Of a stretch of 37,290 nucleotides of DNA, positions 33,460 to 37,290 are shown piece after piece (position 1 is the first letter of the stretch; each line of letters starts with the position of its first letter). A model generated the notes under the pieces. It did no database searches, was not told where the DNA came from, and worked only from the letters and a program-made list of their open reading frames with translations. The stretch spans positions 1 to 37,290 of the forward strand of contig DVIF01000090.1 in the NCBI GenBank assembly GCA_018711525.1, read 5' to 3'. The stretch is from Candidatus Ornithospirochaeta stercorigallinarum (GTDB taxonomy: Bacteria > Spirochaetota > Spirochaetia > Sphaerochaetales > Sphaerochaetaceae). The translations under genes and the position numbers were made by a program.

Positions 33460-35082
33460 GCTTTTCGCATGCTCGAGTGCAATCTCAGAGCCATCTCCTG
33501 ATAGGAGGCGGGCTATCTCCATGACCTTGTCATCCCCGCTTATATATCCAAGATGGCTTACGGTCCTGCCCTTCTCCACTTTCTTTGAAACAAGGATATG
33601 GTTGTCCGCCTTGCTTGCAATCTGTGCCAGATGGGTGATTGCTATGATCTGATGAGTACGGCTTATCTCCTTCATGACAGATGATACATTGCTTGCAGCA
33701 TGCCCGCTTATACCTGTATCGATTTCATCGAATATGAGGGTCTCGACATCCTCGCTGTCCAGGAAATTGCTCTTTATTGCAAGCATTATCCTGGAAAGCT
33801 CTCCGCCTGAGGCAGCATCCTCTATTGCGCTCATCTTCTCTCCCTTATTCGGGGCGATCTGGAACGATATCCGGTCATAGCCATGCTCGGTGAGACTGTC
33901 TTTAGAGATGTCTATCTTGAAGACAGCACTCTCCATGCTCAGCTCCTTGAGTGTCTTTGTGATGCTCTTTTCGAGTTTTTCAGCTCTCCTGAGGCGTAGG
34001 GAATGCAGGATATCGGCTTTTTCAAGGCACTCCGTCCTTTTATCATTTATCGCCTTCTCAAGCTGTTCAAGACGCATCTCGTCATCCTGACTTGAAGAAA
34101 GCAGCCCTTTTAGCTCCTCCCTTCTGCTTATCGCCATCTCAATCGAACCACCGTACTTCTTCCTCAATCTCTGCAGAAGAGCAAGACGGCTGTTAAGCTG
34201 TTCCAGTTCATATGGATCGAATGAATAGGAGGAAAGGTGCTCTGAAATGCTTTGAAGGATGTCATCGTTCTCTATTGAACATGATTCAAGACGGCAATAG
34301 AAATCCTCAAGATTCTCATCTTTGCCCTTAGCTTTTGAAAGGGAAGTAAGAGCCTGGGAAAGGGACTTTGAGGCCTCATCAAGGGAGGAGCGGACATCAT
34401 TCAGATGTTCGACAAGGAATTCACTGCTGCTGGCGATATCGAGTTTTTCCTTTATCTCATCATCCTCACCTAGCCTAAGCTCCGCATTCTCAAGTTCGTT
34501 GAGGCTGTATTCATAGTAGGATCTGTCTTCCTGTATCCTCTTGAGGTTTTCAAGCAAAGAAGACCTCTCACCCTCCAGATCCTTAAGCTCTAGAAAGGAA
34601 GAGGAATAGGAGTTGAGAGCTGTCCTTATATCACTGGAGCTATCAAGCATCCTTCTCTGTACATCCTTCTTCATGAGGCTCTGTGAAGAGTTCTGGCTTG
34701 TGATATCCACAAGGAGTCTTCCTATCTCCTGTCCTTCTGAGAGGGTTATCGAGACACCGTTGACGGTATAGAGGCTTCTTCCATTGCTTTTTATCTGGCG
34801 GCGGATGATTATGTATCCGTCATCCACATCTATGCCTTTCTCCTGGAGCAAAGAGAGAAGTGCCTTCCTTTCACTCCTGAATACCGCTTCAAGCTCTGCC
34901 TTATCCTCTCCTGCACGGATCTCATCCTTGTCGGCTTTGGCTCCGAGAATGAGGGAGATGGCTCCGAGGACTATGGACTTTCCCGATCCGGTCTCTCCTG
35001 TCAGGACGGTCATTCCATCATAAAGTTCAAGATTGATGGAAGGAATAAGAACGAAATTATTTATCTTAAGACTCTCAAGCAT
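33445..35082 (-). CDS. recN: DNA repair protein RecN
   Basis: RecN is an SMC-like ATPase that acts at double-strand breaks. The 545-residue protein has Walker A GETGSGKS near the N-terminus, a long coiled coil (about 150-370) rich in Glu, Leu and Ser, the signature motif AASGGELSRIMLAIK and Walker B TLIFDEIDTGISG. The ATG at 35082 (MLESLKINNFVLI) overlaps the nadK stop by 8 nt and is preceded by GGAGAG. Ten more upstream codons are open but carry no start signal. Confidence 0.96.
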   Translation of the reverse strand: MLESLKINNFVLIPSINLELYDGMTVLTGETGSGKSIVLGAISLILGAKADKDEIRAGEDKAELEAVFRSERKALLSLLQEKGIDVDDGYIIIRRQIKSNGRSLYTVNGVSITLSEGQEIGRLLVDITSQNSSQSLMKKDVQRRMLDSSSDIRTALNSYSSSFLELKDLEGERSSLLENLKRIQEDRSYYEYSLNELENAELRLGEDDEIKEKLDIASSSEFLVEHLNDVRSSLDEASKSLSQALTSLSKAKGKDENLEDFYCRLESCSIENDDILQSISEHLSSYSFDPYELEQLNSRLALLQRLRKKYGGSIEMAISRREELKGLLSSSQDDEMRLEQLEKAINDKRTECLEKADILHSLRLRRAEKLEKSITKTLKELSMESAVFKIDISKDSLTEHGYDRISFQIAPNKGEKMSAIEDAASGGELSRIMLAIKSNFLDSEDVETLIFDEIDTGISGHAASNVSSVMKEISRTHQIIAITHLAQIASKADNHILVSKKVEKGRTVSHLGYISGDDKVMEIARLLSGDGSEIALEHAKSLLEV

Positions 35083-35926
35083 GCATCTCTCCAGACCAGT
35101 TGAGTTTATCACGGATCACTTCAATGTAGTTCCTCTTGTGACTGAGAATGAGCAGGGCCTTGCTTCTCGATTTCTCGATATTCACCTCATCTCCTTCTTC
35201 CAGGTCTATCGAGACCTGTCCGTCTACAGATAGGACGACTCCTGTCCTCTGCCCTTCTGCCACCTTGATTGTGCAATTAGTCTCACTTCCCGTGACAAGA
35301 GGACGATTGGAAAGAGTGAACGGACAGATAGGAGTGATTATGAATGCCGAAATATCAGACATCAGTATGGGCCCGCCTGCCGCAAGACTATAACCTGTAG
35401 AACCTGTGGGAGTTGCGACAATTATCCCATCGGCCTTGAACAGACCTGAATATGTATTGTCAAGGTCCAGCTCAAGCTTTACAACCTTGCTTGTCCCACT
35501 TGAGGAGACAGTCGCCTCATTAAGTGCGTAGGATGAGAAAATCTTCTTCTTTTTCCTTGTAACCGAGACCTTCAGCATGAGACGACGCGAAAGGTTGTCC
35601 CCTACGTTCAGATACCGCTCGAATGCCTCCCTCCACTCGTTCTTCCCCACTTCCGTGATATAACCGAATGTACCCAGGTTCACTGGAAGGATCGGGAGTC
35701 CGAGCTCATGGACCTTCCTTGCAACATACAATACTGTACCATCCCCTCCAAGACTGATTACAAAATCGGTTGAATAAGGGATGCTGATATCATCAGACGT
35801 ACTCATCGTCATAATGGTTGAATGCCTTATCTGATGCTCATCAAGATAATCCTCTATCTCCTTGGAAAGAGGCATGGATTCCTTTTTCACACCATTTGCA
35901 ATGATCAATACTTCCTCTGGTCTCAC
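35075..35926 (-). CDS. nadK: NAD kinase
   Basis: NadK phosphorylates NAD to NADP. The 283-residue protein has the GGDGT motif in FVISLGGDGTVLYVAR, NLGTFGYITEV, the ALNEATVSS segment, and the GIIVATPTGSTGYSLAAGGP block. I prefer the GTG at 35926 because a perfect AAGGAG lies 7 nt upstream. An ATG at 35959 adds 11 residues but has no Shine-Dalgarno sequence. It lies 37 bp after the DegT-like gene (4 bp with the longer start) and is coupled to recN, a pairing common in bacteria. Confidence 0.96.
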   Translation of the reverse strand: MRPEEVLIIANGVKKESMPLSKEIEDYLDEHQIRHSTIMTMSTSDDISIPYSTDFVISLGGDGTVLYVARKVHELGLPILPVNLGTFGYITEVGKNEWREAFERYLNVGDNLSRRLMLKVSVTRKKKKIFSSYALNEATVSSSGTSKVVKLELDLDNTYSGLFKADGIIVATPTGSTGYSLAAGGPILMSDISAFIITPICPFTLSNRPLVTGSETNCTIKVAEGQRTGVVLSVDGQVSIDLEEGDEVNIEKSRSKALLILSHKRNYIEVIRDKLNWSGEMHA

Positions 35927-35963
35927 CTGAAATCTCCTTATCCGAAGAACCTTATCCATTGTA

Positions 35964-37007
35964 TCATATTTGGCCTACATGCCTTAATACCTTTTCTATG
36001 GTATCGACATCAGTACTCTTCAAAAACGGATAAAGAGGGAACGATAGGCAGCGTGAGAGCGGTCCGACCGCATTAGGATAGCGGTCATACTTTTCCTGGA
36101 AACGGTTGCCGATGCTGTCCTTGAATGAACGTCTTACCTCGATGCCGTATTTCTCAGCAAATGCAATTGCTTCATCGATCCTGGTCTCAATCATGACGGG
36201 GAAAGTGAATCCATTTGGATTGAAGTTTATATTTCCAGATAGGAAGGATTTACCATCACCTTTCTGAAGGCTCTGCTGGAAGGCTTTGAAGATCTCACGT
36301 CGACGCTCGATCGTACTTTCAATCTTCACCAGCTGGACTATACCCAGCGATGCGTTCATATCCGGAAGCTCATTGTATCTCTTCGTCTTATCAAGTTCCT
36401 TTTTGAGGGCATCGATATAATCATCCTTCCTGCTTACAGCTATCGCACCACCTGCAGTAGAGATGATTCCATCCTCTTCAAAAGAGCAAAGTACAATGTC
36501 TCCCAGCATTCCTGCCTTAAGTTCACCGAACTCAGAGCAGAGAGATTCAGAAACATCCTCAATAATCGGAATTGATAGCTCCCTATAGCCCTCCAGTTCC
36601 TTGTACATGCTTCCAAGTGGAGAAAAGACCACAATAGCCTTCACACCTGAGATCTCCATTCCATTCTGAACATCCTCGATGCTTGGAAGACCGAATTCAT
36701 CGACATCAGTAAAATAGGTCTCATAACCCATTTTCTTAATCACATACTCATAAATCTTCGGAGAAAACAGAGAGAGTGCAATGGTACTGCCTTTCTCCAG
36801 ATTCAAGGCAGAAAGAGAATACGCTATGACATCAGAAAATGAACGCAGTACGATACCGTCCTTTGAGCCGATGAAAGCAGAGAAAAGCTTTACAAACTCC
36901 CTTTTTTTCTCTCCAGGACCGATTTTCTCATCGACCATGGTCTGCAGGACAGCATCCATATCCTTCCTTGTCAATGTCGGTTTAGTAAATCTAATTGATA
37001 TTGCCAT
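35964..37007 (-). CDS. DegT/DnrJ/EryC1/StrS-family protein lacking the PLP lysine
   Basis: The 347-residue protein has the aspartate aminotransferase-like fold of sugar aminotransferases. The PLP pyridine aspartate is in IPIIEDVSESL (D151), and GMLGDIVLCSF leads into the cofactor loop. Active members continue with a lysine (for example SFHxTKxxTTGEGG). Here the loop is SFEEDGIISTAGG (175-187) with no lysine, so it cannot form the usual Schiff base. It may use PMP, act non-enzymatically or bind another ligand. No sugar biosynthesis genes are nearby. The start has no Shine-Dalgarno sequence, and a TATATT lies 6 nt upstream. Confidence 0.85.
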   Translation of the reverse strand: MAISIRFTKPTLTRKDMDAVLQTMVDEKIGPGEKKREFVKLFSAFIGSKDGIVLRSFSDVIAYSLSALNLEKGSTIALSLFSPKIYEYVIKKMGYETYFTDVDEFGLPSIEDVQNGMEISGVKAIVVFSPLGSMYKELEGYRELSIPIIEDVSESLCSEFGELKAGMLGDIVLCSFEEDGIISTAGGAIAVSRKDDYIDALKKELDKTKRYNELPDMNASLGIVQLVKIESTIERRREIFKAFQQSLQKGDGKSFLSGNINFNPNGFTFPVMIETRIDEAIAFAEKYGIEVRRSFKDSIGNRFQEKYDRYPNAVGPLSRCLSFPLYPFLKSTDVDTIEKVLRHVGQI

Positions 37008-37013
37008 AGATAA

Positions 37014-37019
37014 AATATA
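37014..37019 (-). promoter_or_regulatory. Putative -10 element of the DegT-like/nadK/recN operon
   Basis: TATATT on the minus strand ends exactly 6 nt before the ATG at 37007. ATGATA lies 17 bp further upstream as a weak -35. The transcript may be leaderless. Confidence 0.4.
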
Positions 37020-37156
37020 GCATAACGGGAAAAGATTATCATCAAAATCGAATTAATATTGAAATTATGTAAAATAATATCGTTATCATATAATATCTAT
37101 ATCGAATCGAATCATAAGCATATCATTCAGATGGGAAATCGATAATAAATCTGGAA

Positions 37157-37181
37157 TAAAAAAACCCCTCGAACAGGAGGG
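37157..37181 (-). terminator. Rho-independent terminator of the rRNA operon
   Basis: CCCTC (37081-direction, minus 37181-37177) pairs with GAGGG (37070-37066 equivalent, i.e. 37166-37170 on the map) across a 6-nt loop, followed on the minus strand by GTTTTTTTA. It lies about 20 bp after the 5S rRNA end. The rest of 37020-37156 is AT-rich and shows no gene. Confidence 0.8.
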
Positions 37182-37201
37182 AAAGAAAAGAAATAAAAAA
37201 A

Positions 37202-37290
37202 CCTGGCAGCTACCTACTCTCCCACGGACGTGCCGCAGTACCATCGGCGTGCGGGCGTTTCACTTACGTGTTCGGGATGGGAACGTGTGT
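37202..37290 (-). rRNA. rrf: 5S ribosomal RNA, 3' part (continues past the right edge)
   Basis: The plus strand reads as the complement of a bacterial 5S rRNA: the 3' terminal CTGCCAGG helix, the GAGAGTAGGTAG segment, the CCGATGGTACTG region and the GAAACGCCCGC block all appear in order on the minus strand. About 89 of an expected roughly 110-117 nt are in the window. The exact 3' end may differ by one or two bases. The 23S gene probably lies to the right. Confidence 0.95.

Noticed and set aside
1-37290. tRNA genes, CRISPR arrays, insertion sequences and riboswitches
   Set aside because: I read the intergenic stretches for cloverleaf ends, regular repeat-spacer patterns, terminal inverted repeats and conserved aptamer cores and found none.

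Overview
This is core chromosome of a spirochaete, most likely a non-motile, non-helical member of the Sphaerochaetaceae (an inference; no database search was possible). Supporting signs are: (i) a cvpA - delta'-like - histidine kinase - NtrC-type regulator order that, from memory, resembles the hk2/rrp2 neighbourhood of Borrelia and Treponema; (ii) a dprA - xer - hslV - hslU - flhF order that looks like the two ends of the spirochaetal flgB motility operon with the flagellar genes missing between hslU and flhF; (iii) a division cluster with no mur genes and no ftsI; (iv) a DUF4912 protein beside two GH57 glycosidases. Nearly every gene is a housekeeping gene, packed in short-overlap operons mostly on the minus strand. 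I see no transposon, phage, CRISPR array, integron or tRNA, and no gene-free stretch longer than 300 bases.

Layout. 1-5400 (minus): a few codons of a probable partial gene, a DUF368 undecaprenyl-phosphate transporter, pyruvate phosphate dikinase, a compact sigma-70 factor and a small unknown protein whose 3' end lies in a 40-bp tandem repeat. 5500-5880 (plus): groES alone. 5879-12060 (minus): cvpA - delta'-like clamp-loader protein - kinase - sigma-54 activator - DinG-like helicase. 12140-14860 (plus): secA. 14898-16634: a membrane-anchored LytM-like protein lacking zinc ligands, head to head with a PBP-like protein that has the dimerisation domain but no transpeptidase domain. 16636-21204 (minus): dprA - xer - hslV - hslU - flhF. 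21275-28399 (minus): mraZ - rsmH - ftsL-like, then ftsW-like - ftsQ-like - ftsA - ftsZ - xer. 28719-33459: GH57 branching-type enzyme with DUF4912, divergent from a GH57/DUF3536 protein. 33445-37007 (minus): a DegT-family protein without the PLP lysine, nadK and recN. 37202-37290: the 3' part of a minus-strand 5S rRNA, preceded on the plus map by its terminator, so an rRNA operon lies to the right.

The main biological story is reduction of two ancestral superoperons. The motility operon appears to have collapsed so that hslU abuts flhF. The division cluster has lost its peptidoglycan precursor and septal synthase genes while keeping ftsZ, ftsA, ftsQ, ftsL and a divergent ftsW whose signature SEDS residues are changed. 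The transpeptidase-less PBP relative and the zinc-less LytM protein nearby suggest a division machinery kept as scaffold or regulator with altered or absent catalysis. This agrees with published reports, as I recall them, that Sphaerochaeta genomes lack penicillin-binding proteins and flagella.

Regulation visible in the sequence: a five-copy AGTG array on an exact 10-bp register just upstream of mraZ (a probable MraZ operator), several strong intrinsic terminators, and several genes without a Shine-Dalgarno sequence whose -10-like hexamer lies 6-9 nt before the start codon, suggesting leaderless transcripts.
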